Assembly (NCBI RefSeq): GCF_027580225.2
Contig: NC_073354.2
Span: 24,325,001 to 24,389,000, forward strand
DNA: 64,000 bases
Direction: 5' to 3'
Origin: Misgurnus anguillicaudatus
Lineage: Eukaryota > Chordata > Actinopteri > Cypriniformes > Cobitidae
The notes below the pieces were generated by a model. The model worked only from the letters and a program-made list of their open reading frames with translations, did no database searches and was not told the origin of the DNA. The position numbers and the translations under genes are program-made. The stretch's first letter is position 1. Each line of letters begins with the position of its first letter. Below are positions 24,707 to 34,700 of the stretch, piece by piece.

Positions 24707-25774
24707 TACATTCATTCAAATTTCTGTGTCATTTTGTAACAACAGACATTACAATATGCATCAAAAACTACAAAAATTCTACTATTTGAAATAATATTTA
24801 TGTTTAATGTCCTTTCTAATGTTTATATAAACATAAATTCACAAAATGTTTCACTAAAGTACTGATGTTAAACAGTTGGCCACATCCAGTGAAATGAATG
24901 GGTCTCTATGGGCATCTGCTGGTGGAAATTATTTATTTCCTAAACTGTCATTCTTTTATGATTTTTTCTTAACACAAAATGACCGAATTCAACACATAAC
25001 ATCTAGATCAATATCTAAAAACAATTTAAATCAAATTTAGTTCAAAATTTATGTGAATTTTCATAGAAATGTGATATTTTACAAGTAAGCTAATGATGTA
25101 GTTGAGGAATTGAGGGGTAAACAGGTACAAAAATACTTAATTTCTCCTAAAACACAGCATTAATGTATAGAGGGGAAGTAAACAAAAAAAGATATATTAT
25201 TTGTATCATTAAAAATGTATATATTTTTTCTAGTCACTCTTTAAATTTCTGGGGACATTTTTACCCCCAAGGAACTCTAACGTATACAGGAAAATAGGGG
25301 CTTATGAGGGTTAATGTGTAAATAGGCGTCTAATAAGCGGGATAATGTACAGGCAGCCGATTGTTATTGTGAAATAAGCCCCTTCAGTGTGATACAAGAC
25401 CCTTCGCTTCGAGCCTGGTCCTGATCACACTGTCTGTGCTTATTTCTGCGATAACAACCGAATGCCTATACATTATCCCTTACTAAAATCTATATATTGT
25501 TATCGCTTAAACTACACATTCGATGATTTATAATTTTTAAAAATGTCACATCCTTTGAATATCCCAGGGTTGCATTTTGATTGGGGTCGTTTACAATGCA
25601 TGTACTTGGGTAATATCTTTTTGATTATCTGGTATTATCTGATGTGTTGTTTGTTTTTTCTTTTCCAGAGTGGCTGGTCATCCATTGGCCCAAAATGAGC
25701 GCTGTCTGCACATGTTCCTGCAAGACGAAACCGTGGATAAAAACTACACGCCTTCCAAAATTAGACAAGCCTGA
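2172..25774 (+). CDS. snx3: snx3: sorting nexin 3, PX-domain endosomal retrieval protein (complete)
   Basis: Four coding exons: 2172-2333, 21028-21123, 21465-21589, 25669-25774 (489 nt, 162 aa plus stop), all with GT-AG junctions in phase. The length equals human SNX3. The start MADAIADTRRLYTKPQNLND is near-identical to the family N-terminus. The PX domain runs from about residue 28 to 150. The PI3P-binding motif RRRYSDFEWLR is at 68-78, with the key Arg70-Tyr71. The proline loop VVPPLPGKALFRQLPFRGDD follows, and the C-terminus is YTPSKIRQA. Family knowledge: SNX3 binds PI3P on early endosomes and works with retromer to recycle cargo such as Wntless and transferrin receptor. The gene is divergent from afg1l and convergent with nr2e1. 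Intron 1 is 18.7 kb and carries most of the transposon load; exon 3 to exon 4 is 4.1 kb. No frameshift or missing key residue is seen. Confidence 0.97.
3441..3790. repeat. Dispersed repeat family R1, copy 1
   Basis: Shares long collinear blocks with 4918-5296: CAAAGCCTTTAC / CAAGCCTTTACG, GCATGTTTTCAATTG.TTCCAATGGAA, CCAATCACAGTGGAGGA, and the end CGCGTTTAAAAGTTTTGGTG followed by TGCACAACC. Both copies face the same way. No transposase is visible. Confidence 0.75.
3851..4885. mobile_element. DNA-transposon-like element with ~60-bp terminal inverted repeats
   Basis: The left end (3851-3912, starting GCATCCAGCTGCAGCCCCGC) is the near-perfect reverse complement of the right end (4826-4885, ending GGGGCTGCAGCTGGATGC). 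Between them are short ~43-bp direct repeats containing CTCTGGATAGACAGCAT (about 3990-4080) and AT-rich filler. No transposase frame was found and no clear target duplication, so the superfamily is unassigned. It sits between the two R1 copies. Confidence 0.7.
4918..5296. repeat. Dispersed repeat family R1, copy 2
   Basis: Direct-orientation partner of 3441-3790, ending in the same block TTAAAAGTTTTGGTGTGCAC. It differs by many point changes and a small insertion, so it is not a recent duplicate. Confidence 0.75.
5555..5790. repeat. Two abutting repeat fragments
   Basis: 5563-5590 carries CGGCCGATATATCGGTGCAC followed by CCCTAC, a terminal motif common to fish DNA transposons. 5695-5775 (ACTTCCGGCTACTTTGACGC then TCTCGCCGGTGGCAGTGTGA) matches another dispersed fish repeat as I remember it. 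Both are truncated. Confidence 0.4.
6060..6620. repeat. Probable dispersed cyprinid repeat (non-coding)
   Basis: Block including AAAGTTTACTTATCTCTATA, GAAGTCCCTCCTTCAGAAAT and TGTGGGCGGAGTTTAG. I recognise these as part of a common cyprinid repeat, but no second copy occurs in this window, so the call rests on memory of the family. Confidence 0.4.
8026..8790. mobile_element. Fold-back MITE, ~760 bp, TIR ATGGTGCTTTTCCATAGCAT
   Basis: The left end (GGCGCTTTTCCATGGCATAG then TACCCCACGGTTTGATTTGG) is the reverse complement, with scattered changes, of the right end (CCTAAACCGTGGGTACTATG then CTATGGAAAAGCACC at 8753-8786). No coding capacity and no certain target duplication. Confidence 0.75.
9011..9121 (+). 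repeat. tRNA-derived short repeat, copy 1
   Basis: Contains an A-box-like TAGCTTAACTGGTAAAGCAT, the diagnostic GCATTAGCAGTGTAAAGGTC, and a tail CACTGTAGGTCGCTTTGGAT. Related copies lie at 34761-34900 (minus) and 38895-39030 (plus). Decayed B-box. Confidence 0.65.
9494..10235. mobile_element. Long fold-back MITE family A, copy 1 (intact, 742 bp)
   Basis: Arms of about 330 bp pair along most of their length. The left arm begins AAAGGAAAACGCCACATTTT and the right arm ends ATGGTGGTGTTTTCCTTTAA. Mirror blocks such as GGCTAGGCTAAATGCTAACA (right) and TGTTAGCATTTAGCCTAGCC (left) are plain. The ends are CTAA/TTAA, consistent with a decayed TTAA target duplication. Further copies: 26872-28517 and 46134-46394. 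No transposase. Confidence 0.85.
11821..12064. mobile_element. GGCGGTTTCC-type element, inner complete copy (~240 bp)
   Basis: Left end TTTTGGGGTGGTTCTCTGGA with CAGGGATTAAGTTAAACCAG; right end TAATCCCTGTCTGGGAAACC then GCCCC. The two ends are inverted repeats. The same family starts again at 63844, where it is cut by the window end. Confidence 0.75.
12178..13080 (+). pseudogene. Tc1-like transposase remnant (C-terminal half, broken)
   Basis: Translated pieces include a segment ending YFQQDNAPCHKA, the block around the second catalytic Asp of the Tc1 DDE domain, followed by scattered C-terminal motifs up to a TAG at 13078. Stops and frameshifts follow the catalytic block directly. The N-terminal DNA-binding part is absent. 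The reading is also split by the 452-bp TTAA element. It cannot make an active enzyme. Confidence 0.85.
12238..12689. mobile_element. TTAA-target MITE inserted in the Tc1 element (piggyBac-like)
   Basis: TTAA at both edges (12238-12241 and 12686-12689) and terminal inverted repeats CTCTTTCACCGCC / GACGGGGAAAGAG. Ignoring it restores a continuous Tc1 sequence around GGGCATCATTTAAATGCCAC, direct proof of insertion. Near the right end is a perfect 22-bp palindrome (12650-12671) centred on GAGATATCTC. TTAA duplications are typical of piggyBac and Kolobok; which one is unproven. Confidence 0.88.
14463..15497. repeat. Dispersed fish repeat, split by a MITE
   Basis: Left part ACTGTAAAAAATATGGACGT with TGACGTCACCCATTGG; right part ATGTCTATGGGAATTGACTC with TTTTGGAGCCAGCCTCAAGC. 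I recognise both as parts of one common fish repeat. The segment 14784-15280 is inserted between them. Confidence 0.6.
14784..15280. mobile_element. Fold-back MITE, ~500 bp, GC-rich
   Basis: The left end ACCACGGATTTCCACCGAAT with GCGGAACGG is the inverted match of the right end CCGCTCCGCAGTTGGTGGAA with ATCCGGGGG. Internal GGATCCGCTGC is repeated in tandem at about 14817-14840. Non-coding, although the GC-rich arms give spurious open frames on both strands. Confidence 0.78.
15630..15800. repeat. Repeat fragment, GTTCGATCACACAGAACGCG type
   Basis: Starts AGGGTTCGATCACACAGAAC and includes TTGCGCCTGACGTCATTCGC. This resembles one end of a dispersed fish element; the other end was not found. Confidence 0.35.
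16671..17066. mobile_element. TTAA-flanked MITE (AGGGGAC end)
   Basis: TTAA at 16672-16675 and 17062-17065. The internal text (GAAGTTTTAGCTCAAAATAT, GGCAGTGCCGTGGTTGGATA, CTTCTGACATCACAAGG) matches a very common cyprinid repeat as I remember it. Non-coding. Confidence 0.6.
18177..19290. mobile_element. CAGGG.CCTCATTTATCAA element, interrupted
   Basis: Left end CAGGGGCCTCATTTATCAA, right end TTGATAAGTGAGGTCCCTG, an inverted match with few changes. CAGGG ends are common in hAT elements, but the 8-bp flanks do not match here. The 379-bp element at 18222-18600 is inserted inside. Confidence 0.7.
18222..18600. mobile_element. TTAA-target MITE, TIR AGGTGCAGTGTGTAA, 379 bp
   Basis: TTAA at 18222-18225 and 18597-18600. 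Ends AGGTGCAGTGTGTAATTTTT and ..TTTACACACTGCACCT. Ignoring it joins GTGTGCTTAAAGTGTGCGTA in the host element. Kolobok/piggyBac-type target site. Confidence 0.88.
19451..20240. mobile_element. GGGTGATTCTCACGAAA element, copy 1
   Basis: Ends TATATGGGTGATTCTCACGA and TTGTGAGAATCACCCATATA are inverted repeats. The interior repeats CATTACCGCAAC / TTGCGGTAATGA several times in both orientations. Related copy at 28764-29525. Non-coding, AT-rich. Confidence 0.8.
21788..22657. mobile_element. Fold-back MITE family B, copy 1
   Basis: TTAA at 21788-21791 and 22654-22657. Left arm starts AAGGATTGGTCCATTTTCTT and right arm ends AAAATGGACATATCCTTTAA. The interior GTCATTTTTCACAAGAAAAA block recurs inverted. 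More diverged than copies at 27087-27999 and 57907-58812. Lies in snx3 intron 3. Confidence 0.85.
22960..23345. promoter_or_regulatory. Candidate conserved non-coding element in snx3 intron 3
   Basis: About 385 bp without recognisable repeat ends, with many homeodomain/SOX/POU-like words (GATAATTGCAAG, TAATTATTTGC, ATCTTTGTTTCATGTGCAAA, GGTAATTAAGATGG). Inferred from texture alone; low confidence. Confidence 0.25.
23904..24338. mobile_element. Fold-back MITE family C, copy 1
   Basis: Left AAAGGGATAGTTCACTTTAA and right TTAAAGTGAACTATCCCTTT are exact inverted repeats. Blocks ATTTACTCATCCTCGTGTTG and ACATGAGGATGAGTAAAT mirror each other. A second, degraded copy is at 60495-60815. Confidence 0.85.
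24592..24706. repeat. CA/TG microsatellite cluster
   Basis: Short TG run, palindromic TGTGCGCGCACA, then a (CA)n tract of about 20 units at 24656-24697. Open frames here (Thr-His or Cys-Val repeats) are artefacts. Confidence 0.95.
25330..25485. mobile_element. Small fold-back repeat, ~150 bp
   Basis: GCGGGATAATGTACAGGCAG with CCGATTGTTATTGTG mirrors GCGATAACAACCGAATGCCT with ATACATTATCCC. Hairpin-forming MITE shortly before snx3 exon 4. Confidence 0.65.
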
Positions 25775-26475
25775 ACCGGTCTGGACTCTACACATTTTTA
25801 AAACGGCCCACAAGCAATAAGGCGGGTTTGAATCATTCAAAACTGATGCAGAATCTTAGCATGAACCATAGGGCACCGAAACACGTATCGAACATCGAAA
25901 AAAAAAACGATTCAAGAATTAGTCAGGTCATTATGTCCCTTTACTTCTCCAAAAGCACTTGTCCCCCCTCATAGATTGATTGGAATCGGCCCTTATGAAT
26001 CGAATATTGAACACTATGTCTGATCAAACTATGATCACGTCTGTGCTTGTGTGTAATAAGTCGTGATTAACGATTATTCGTGAAAGTTGTTTCTGAGAGC
26101 ACCGCTAACTTTGATAGTTTTTAGTACAGGATATTTGTCTCAAAGAAGGAAATCGGACAAACCAAATAATTATATCACAGTTATGCAAGCACTATATAAC
26201 AAACACTGACTTTTCTTTGTTATTGCTACTACCCACTTGTGTCGCTTTTCTTTAAATGCTGATGAACGCATACAGCAGCCCACAGTGCAGGACGCACTTC
26301 ATTGGGAACCTGATGTGCTGTTGTTAATTGTGTGCTATGTATGCCTGTTTGTTGCAGCCAAGCCTGTTTTTACATGGGGAGTGATACCTACAATGCATGT
26401 TTCCAGATTTGTATACTGCTGTGCCATTCGTTTGTTTATGAGAATTTTCCAATAAAACAGATCAAACATGTATGT
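25775..26475 (+). other. snx3: snx3 3' untranslated region with polyadenylation signal
   Basis: Follows the snx3 stop directly. A canonical AATAAA lies at 26451-26456, about 680 bp after the stop, so cleavage is expected near 26470. The stretch is not obviously repetitive. The 3' end is inferred from this signal alone. Confidence 0.6.
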
Positions 26476-26871
26476 GAGATGTGATTTGAAAAACGTTTCT
26501 GATTGATGTTCCTGCAATATCTCAACTAAAAGACGGAAACATTAGATTATCAAAGTTTGATTTCAATAATTTGTTTCACATGCTCTCAGTCTTGGGAAAA
26601 GGACTTAATCAGTCAATATTAAAGATGATATGGTTACATTTTTACAGAATGTTCTTTACATTATGTAGAATGATTTTATAGGAAGACGGTAAATTACAAA
26701 CATTTACTTGAGCTGGGTTTACACAGGCAGGGTCACAAATGACGTTTCTTGGTCATTTTAGAAGACAAGCAAATGTCATTGAACTACAACTACAAAAAAC
26801 ATACTCTAACAATTACCTTCCAGTATTCCGTTTAATAGTCAATAAACTAGCCAGCCATGCTTTAAAGGTAA

Positions 26872-28517
26872 ACGCCACCATTTTTCAATATTTTACTATG
26901 TTCTTACCTCAACTTAAACAAATCAATACACACCTATCTTTATTCAATGCATGCACCTAATCTTTGTACAGTGTGTCGTGAATGTGTTAGCATTTAGCCT
27001 AGCCCCATTCATTCCTTAGGATCCAGACAGGAATGAATAGACAGGGTTCCCATGGGTCCTTGAAAGTTTGTGAATCTGGGGGAATATTAAAGGAATATTC
27101 AATTTTCTTAAAGGAAAAATCCAGATGGTTTGCTCACCACCGTGTCATCCAGGGTGTTGGTGTCTTTCTTTGTTCAGTCGAGGGGAAGTTGTGTTTTTTG
27201 GGGAAAGCATTGCAGGATTTTTCTCATTTTGATGGACTTTGATGGACACCAACAATTAACACTTGAGTCAACACCTAACAGTTTTTTTCAACGGAGTTTC
27301 AAGGACTATTAACAATCCCAAACGAGGCATAAGGGTCTTGTCTGGCGAAACGATTGTCATTTTTGACAAGAAAAATAACAAATATACACTTTTAAACCAC
27401 AACTTTTCGTCTAGGTCCGGTCCAGCGCGACCTAACGTAAATGCGCAGTGACGTAGGGAGGTCACGTGTTACATATATAAAACGCACATTTGCAGACCAT
27501 TGTAAACAATAAACTGACACGAAGACATTAATTAGTATCAGTTGACATACAACAACGTAGGAACAGTCCTGTTCAACACACTTGTAAACACTGGGGCGGA
27601 GTTTCGCGTTCGTCTTCTGTGACGTCATGACGTATTGCGTGGGGTCATGCTGGCGTATCACGACTGGATCTGGACGAGAAGTTGTGGTTTAAAAGTGTAT
27701 ATTTGTTATTTTTCTTGTCAAAAATTACAATCGTTTTGCTGGATGAGACCCTTGTGCCTCGTTTGGGATTGTTTGTAGTCCTTTGAAACTCCGTTGAGGA
27801 AGGCTGTTACGTGTTGAGTTGGGTGTTGATTGTTGGTGTCTATTAAAGTCCACCAAAATGAGAAAAATCCTGGAATGCTTTTCCTCAAAAAACATAACCT
27901 CTTCCCGACCGAGCAAAGAAAGACATCAACATCCTGGATGGCATGGTGGTGAGTAAATTATCTGGATTTTTCTTTTAAGAAAATTGAATATTCCTTTAAG
28001 GGCCCTGGGAAGTTTTTGAAAATATACATACATAGATACAGGTCATTGAAAATGCTTGAATCTATTTTATGCAAGAAGTTTTCTGAAAAAAAAAATCCAT
28101 ATTATTCCCTGTGTAGTGTAGGATAATATCATAAAAATTCTAGACTTTTTAAGCACACGTTCGCTTTAAATGCTTATATCTTCTGTATGCGAGTGTTGAT
28201 TCATACCAAAATGCTTGTTCCCTGAGAAGTGAACAATTAAAAATTGCCACGTTTTATTTTGTGCCACCTTACTTACTTGAGTAACTACTCATGTAACAGT
28301 CTTTAAATAGGGAAAACGTGGAAGTGTTTGGTGGCTTTTAAATTCATCCCTGTTTGGATCCTAAGGAATGAATGGGGCTAGGCTAAATGCTAACACATTC
28401 ACGATGCGCTGTACAAAGATTAAGTGCACGCATTGAATAAAGATAGGTATGTATTCATTCATCTAAGTTGAGGTAAGAACAAAGTAAAATATTGAAAACG
28501 GTGGCGTTTTCCTTTAA
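26872..28517. mobile_element. Fold-back MITE family A, copy 2, interrupted
   Basis: TTAA at 26872-26875 and 28514-28517. Left arm (AAAGGTAAACGCCACCATTT) is intact to about 27030 and right arm (TTGCCACGTTTTATTTTGTG to GGTGGCGTTTTCCTTTAA) from about 28243. The middle is replaced by a CAGGGTTCCCATGGGTCCTT repeat that itself contains MITE B (27087-27999). Confidence 0.82.
27087..27999. mobile_element. Fold-back MITE family B, copy 2 (913 bp)
   Basis: TTAA at 27087-27090 and 27996-27999. Arms AGGAATATTCAATTTTCTTA / AAGAAAATTGAATATTCCT. The interior CGTCTAGGTCCGGTCCAGCG and GTCACGTGTTACATATATAA are shared with 58,2xx. Inserted in the CAGGGTTCCC repeat, which lies inside MITE A. Confidence 0.88.
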
Positions 28518-28763
28518 CCAATGAACATAAATCATGCACAGGTATTGTTCATCCACACAACACATGGGAGCTTATGAATTGACAAACTGATACAGAAGGG
28601 ATATTTAAAAATAGTTTGCACTATTCACACTTTATCCCAAGTCTGTTTTCTTGCTTAATTCTTTAGAGAACTCTGCTGTTTATTTTGAAGAGGATTTTCT
28701 GTTTTTTTAAGTTTCAGTTGTAGCTAGTTGTTTTAAGTCTATCACTGTTCCTACAGTATATGC

Positions 28764-29525
28764 ATATGGGTGATTCTCACGAAATCCAGACTTAGAAGGT
28801 ACATATAAGATTAAGGTCTGAATTACTATAACCATTATTTTTAGAGGAATTAAAAAATATTTCCTATAGAATAATTAAATTTTTTAGATTATCATTATCA
28901 AAAATTATCATTACCGCAACATATTACATTAAATATATGCATTTACAAACTCATGTTTCGGTAATGAGAACTAAAAGTTGTCTTGATACTATGACAAACA
29001 AATTTCAACTTTTATCTTGAGAGAAAAAATAAGAACTGCTTACCTGGTAGCCATCTTGAGTGTCACAGTCAATTATGTCCCTTCCAACAATTTTTTTTTG
29101 AAAATGTTAGTTCCTTGAGGGCTTAATGATTGAAAATTGTTGCAGAGGATGAGAAAATTGGTCTTGGACGCATTTATATTCCTTATTATTGTGTCTACGT
29201 TTACCATTGATCACCAAATACCACATGTTTTTTTACTGTAAATATGTATAGTATAGCATGCATTGAGGCTTTTTATTTTTTAAGTCAAAGAACCCAAATC
29301 CAGTCATGGACACATTCCGGTAATGAAAAAGTGCCCCTTAAATGTGGAAAAAGAACAAAAAAATTTTTTTGTATGATGTCATTTGAAATCAAGTGCAAAT
29401 TTGTACATGAAGAGGTGTTTGTAACTGTATGCTTCTTATTTTGATACTCTTACTTTGCATTTACTTTTTTTTTTATCAAAATGTTTCATGACACCTCATA
29501 AGTCCAATTTCATGAGAATCACACT
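28764..29525. mobile_element. GGGTGATTCTCACGAAA element, copy 2
   Basis: Left end ATATGGGTGATTCTCACGAA, right end TTTCATGAGAATCACAC. Internal ATCATTACCGCAAC and CATTCCGGTAATGA as in 19451-20240. Strongly diverged. Confidence 0.7.
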
Positions 29526-31578
29526 TTTTTTTTCTGAAAACACACAATTGGTGTGCTTATGACTTAAATTAATGTATTAAAATAAATATATGTTAAGATT
29601 TGTATGTGTTCAACTTACTTAAAATATGCTATTCAGCAGTGTTATGTGCCTGTTTCTTTGAGTATTCAGTATGTAATCTTATAGCAAGGCAATATTTTTT
29701 TACATAAAAATTAAGTTAATTTGTTTACCAGACTCTGCTTTTACATTTTCCATAATCAGCAGACACAATAATTATTACTATCAAATAAAAACATTTGGCC
29801 TCCGTTCAACACCTCTACACCTGATAGCTTTGTTAACACTGCCTTTAAGTTCTACTTCTTATAATGTTTCATATGTAATTAACAAACTGTGATTTACATG
29901 CTGGTTTAAGAAACAGGCTGCCGACATAATGGTTAAAAAGAGACGACTACAGTACAGTGATCTTAAGTGCGTGATCTACAGCAACACTGAGAAACAGGTG
30001 TGTTTGTATTGTTTGTAATTGCTGAACCAGATGCCTAAATTCTATTTTACATCTAACACTTACTTATTTTAAATTGATTGTTATTTTGTGTCTTGCTTGG
30101 CAGATTGCACTGAAATTACTTTTGACGTGATGCACATACTGTGGAGAGTCAACATGCGCAGCAATTCTGGATAAGGTAAAGAAGAGAAAAGGGTAACGCC
30201 GCTTGGCTCATGTAACCTTGGAGTTCGCTCCACGTCAGTGCAGCCCATTAAAAAAGGAACTAGGCTAAATTGGATTGGAAGTTGTCATTGCAATCATGTT
30301 TCTTTCTATTGTGTCCTATTTAATAAAAAATGCAATTTGGGCAAAGCCCTTGATTTGTGAAAGAGTGCTTGAAACCCTGAGCCGTACAGGCACAGCAACT
30401 TCACTCAAGGTCCAGGGTATTGTATCGGCAATGGTTCAATATGCACTTATATGCAGACATAACCCTCTTTCTATCCCCGTTTAGAACCCCGTTTAGGGTG
30501 AAATGGACCCTTTTATGTAGAAGAGAAATGCTTTGTAGTAACCCTAAAAACCTACACTGCATAAAAATGGTCCCTAGCTGTCACCGGGCCGCTGCCCTTT
30601 AAAAAGAGCACCTAAAGAGTTCACATTAGTACCTCAGAGGTACATATGGTACCAACGAGTGCCTGTTTGTACTGTAAATATACATATTGGTATCAATACA
30701 TATAAATTGTACATATTAAGACCTTTTTAAGGGTACTGCCTAGTAACAGCAAGAAACCATTTTTTTCTGACAGACAATGTACACCATCTGAGCCATTTAC
30801 AGTGACAAACCATGTGATAATATTTAATATTTATTCTAATATTTTACAACATCTTTCACAAAAATTATCACTGTACAACAAGAAATGTATTTACAAACTA
30901 CCAAAAAAAACAAGTGCTGACCGTGTCACTTTTTCAGGGTTAGTAACAACTCAAAGTTTAAATGGTGACTTTTAACATGGGCCTTACATTGAGCAGAAAT
31001 GCGTTCAAACATCAATTCAATTACATTTGCAGAGTACAAAAGTCACAATGCTGAACATAATATCCAGATGATTTTTTAAATGCCCTGCCTGTGAAGTGTA
31101 ATGATATGTTAAGGACACAAGGATGCTGCAGCCTCAATCACGTGATGCATGTCCTGTTACCTTCCAGCAGACTTTTATTAGCAGATTCAGGTGTTTTTAA
31201 ATTCAGATTCAAGTTGTAACTTCTGCTGGAAGGTAAATATCTAAGCAAAGGGCTCATGTAACAGTTCTGACTTGAAGGCCTTTGGTTTTCAGCACTAGTC
31301 AAAGGGACAGCGACTTCTCTGCAATCCAGTCATGGTTTCTTTTTGGTTTTCTTTTGGACAGAACATTATACAAATAATTAAACGTCCCATCTTATGACTG
31401 ATTGTACATAGCCTCACAGACAGTCCATTGAAATATATGACTACAAACTCTATACTTCTGTATTGATTCTTCAACAAAAACAGATTAAGCTTATGTTATG
31501 TTATTTCCGTAAACGAACTTAAATAGATTAAAAGTAAATCCATTAGAAAATTGCTGTTTAGAAATCTGTTAAACCTTC

Positions 31579-31584
31579 TTTATT
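31579..31584 (-). terminator. nr2e1: Possible nr2e1 polyadenylation signal
   Basis: AATAAA on the minus strand, 180 bp after the nr2e1 stop codon. Other AATAAA words occur further on (near 31186 and 30825), so the true 3' end may be more distal. Confidence 0.3.
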
Positions 31585-31764
31585 TCTAAGCAGTGAATTC
31601 AACTGGTAGAGATTCAGTCTATTTAATTTCCCTGCGTAATAACATCTTGACATTGGTAGAGCTTTGTTCTCCAAACAAGTGCATGAATGATCACATTAGG
31701 GCGTCCCGGCGTCCATGCGAATGTCGAGGTAAAAAATACGTTGTATTTCGATCTTTTGTCGAGC

Positions 31765-34700
31765 TCATATATCACTGGATTTGTACATGTCGGAGAGCAG
31801 TCGTGTGATGGGAACGTTTCCGATGGTCTTTTTGAAGAACACTTCTTCAATGGTTGATGGGCCAACTGAGCGCAGGGCAGGCAACAGCAATAGCAGTTTC
31901 CCAAAGCGACACGGCTGAGTCGGGTACCTGTAACGCAGACATCAAATTTCAATAACATTTTGGGTATTTCTGTAGCTCACTTGAACAGTACAGTACACAT
32001 TAAATGAAACAAGAGTAGTGTTTTGGGAAAAGCGTCAGCCAAATGCGTAAATTTAATGCGTAATGCGGTGATTTACCTGGTGTGGATGTAGCTGTTCAAA
32101 GTGAGCTGGGCTTCATCTTGAAGAGCTGCAATTGCACTGGCGTTGCGAAAGCTTCTCAGTTCAGATCCACTGTGTGTTGGAACTGCATTAAGAAAAGGAA
32201 AAACAGGTTAGTTTAGTAAATCTAAATGGTCATGGCTGCCACAGTGCAATAGAGAAAATGCAATTTAGTTCAAATAACCATAAAAACTTTTGAGTACTGG
32301 ACAATATATGCCGTCTATTTGATCATATCTAGCCTACTGTTTGTGTGATGTTTTAATAAATTGTACCTGCTTTGAAGGTGACGATGCACTTTAGACACGC
32401 AAACTCCGTCGCGTCCAGTCGGAGCTGTCTGAAACGCGTCACCACCTCCTGTAATGCCTGGATCTCTGAGATGATCTTGTTTAGTCTCTGCGAGTCTGTG
32501 TTGTCTGTGTTCATGCCTAACACGTGATCAAACATTGAATTGTAAGCAAAAAACTACGATTGTATGTCCTAAGTTTTTGATCGATAATTTGTGTACATTG
32601 AAAGTAATAAAAGTGCGTAATTGTTTGCCAAGTGCGTAAATGTAATGTAAGTAATAGCCAAGGACAGTTACTTCATTCTTACTATGTTGTATGGGCAATA
32701 CCTGAAACCGCTAGGAGTGTGCTGGAGTCCACAGGGATGGCCCACTGCGCAATACCCAACACAAACAACTCCCTCCAGGCGTCTTCTAAAAGGATCAACT
32801 GCAAAAAAAGTTATTATTTCTTTATGATTTATTGTGGTTTAAATGTTAGCATAAATATTTTTACAATTTTAATACACTGTTACTTTATTGGACACTGTGT
32901 TTACCTGGTCAGGTAACGGGAGAGTGGAGAAAGCCGGAACACTTTTGGCCCATTTAATGCTCATGAAAAGCAGACGCGCGGCTGATTCGCACACAGACTC
33001 CGTCGCCACTTCATACAGGTACATAGGAGTGCCACTGACTTCATGAGGATACTGAAAGGCAATGCATTTTGGATAAAGAAGCAGAATTTAACTTCTGCAA
33101 GTAGTGGATTTTGTTAAAAGTAAGAATAAATTCTTAATAAATTTGATAAACTCTAGATTCACTAAACGCACTATAGTTACCTTTGGTGTGGGTTGGGCGA
33201 GTCCCACAATGGCCTGTCGTTCCGGTGTACTTGTGACTGTATTTAACTCCAGATTGTGAGGCTCCAATTGGGTAACTGTAGTAAAAAACGGCGGACCCGG
33301 GATGGACGCAGATGGGAAATGGGTGGAGGAGCCGTTCACCTCCTTATGCCCTCGGAAATAAAGTGCCACCTGCTTACGAATTGTCGACGTCCTCGGCCCT
33401 CTCTCGTGCTGCACAGCTGCATTGATGTTTAACATACGTGAGTATTTTTATCGTAATAAAAGAATTGACATTAAAAAAAATATTTAAATGGGGGTTACAG
33501 ACATCATATAGTGTGGGCATAACCAGTCGTGGGAGCCCAGAGAATAAATGGGGGATGGAGCTCCAGTTCAAGTTATAGAGGATTTCCTTCATTAATCCAC
33601 ATAATAGCCTCAAAACATTATGCAAATTACACGCATAAATATAGTGGGATTTTTAAAATATAAAGTATGCCCTAACTAGAGTCCCCCCTCATTTCCATTA
33701 TGGGCATAACAATAGCTTTTAATAATATTTATGCATAGGCCTTCTTAATATATAAAAATTGATTTATAAGCACTTACCATCTTTATTCATATTCACTTCT
33801 AAACACTTTTTCAAGCGACAAGCGCGACACTGATTTCTGTGCGTTTTGTCTACTGGACAGCCACCCTGAAGTAAAAAGAAATGAAAGAAAAAATAAGAAA
33901 AACACTGTAAATTTCGTTTTGCAATAATGGCATAAACATAGCCTTTTCTACTATTCTCCAATGCTCTCCACTCCACAGGTATGTGGGAATGGCAGAGTAA
34001 TGACGGCTATTGACTCGCTCCCCCGTCGCACGGCCAATAGTCTCATTCCCGCCTACCGCTCTCCAAATCCACCCAGTCCCGCCGGTGCGTTAGATTGGAT
34101 TACACCTGTTACACTAGACGGGGCAAAGGGCCCTCAAAGGCGCGGGAGGGGGCTCACTTCTGGGATAATCTTTCAATTATGAAAATCACTGGCGCTGTAA
34201 TCTAGTCCTTAGACGCGCTTACTTGGATCAAATTAAGCTGATGCTGTTATGGCTCAAACACGTCGCTGTAATTGATGACTGGAGCTCACCTGTGTGCCAG
34301 ATTTGCAGACATACGTTCTGTTTCTTCTTATGCTCCTCTTGAAAAATCCCGAGCAACCATCGCACGCGTAAACACCGTAGTGCTTTCCGGAGCTGCGGTC
34401 ACCGCACACTTTACAAGGGATGTCCAAAATCCGACCTGGGAAGAACAAAAAGTATTCGTTCGTGTCATAAAACTTGACTCAATTTCTTTTTTTTTGAATG
34501 AGAAATATACACATAGGGCCAAACAGAGACCCAAATGCATAATAAGTGCAAATGCTTTATAATATGATAAATTCAAAAAGTTTTTTGTTAGACATTTAAT
34601 ATCCACAGATCCTTTCTGATGGACAAAACGTTCCTTGCAGCCTAAAATGGTTCTTGAGGCTATTAAAAAAATATTTTAAGAACCTGTAACCTTATCTTTT

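Larger units (their letters stand above)
26476..31764. other. snx3-nr2e1 convergent intergenic region, mostly repeats
   Basis: No credible gene. Contains family A and B MITEs (26872-28517), a GGGTGATTCTCAC element (28764-29525), and a fish repeat fragment at about 30495-30790 (CCTCAGAGGTACATATGGTA, AGGGTACTGCCTAGTAACAG). 29,530-30,490 and 30,800-31,560 are AT-rich with nothing recognised. The nr2e1 3' UTR occupies its right end. Confidence 0.7.

Noticed and set aside
24509..24794. Open frames with Thr-His or Cys-Val repeats
   Set aside because: Translation of the CA/TG microsatellite.
24340..25320. Possible large element between the TAAGTCCCTTGGG and CCCCAAGGAACTC motifs
   Set aside because: The ends do not form a convincing inverted repeat and no target duplication could be seen.
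27392..27661. Frames shared between 22.1-22.5, 27.3-27.9 and 58.1-58.8 kb, suggesting a repeated gene
   Set aside because: They are copies of the fold-back MITE B; the frames are not preserved between copies.
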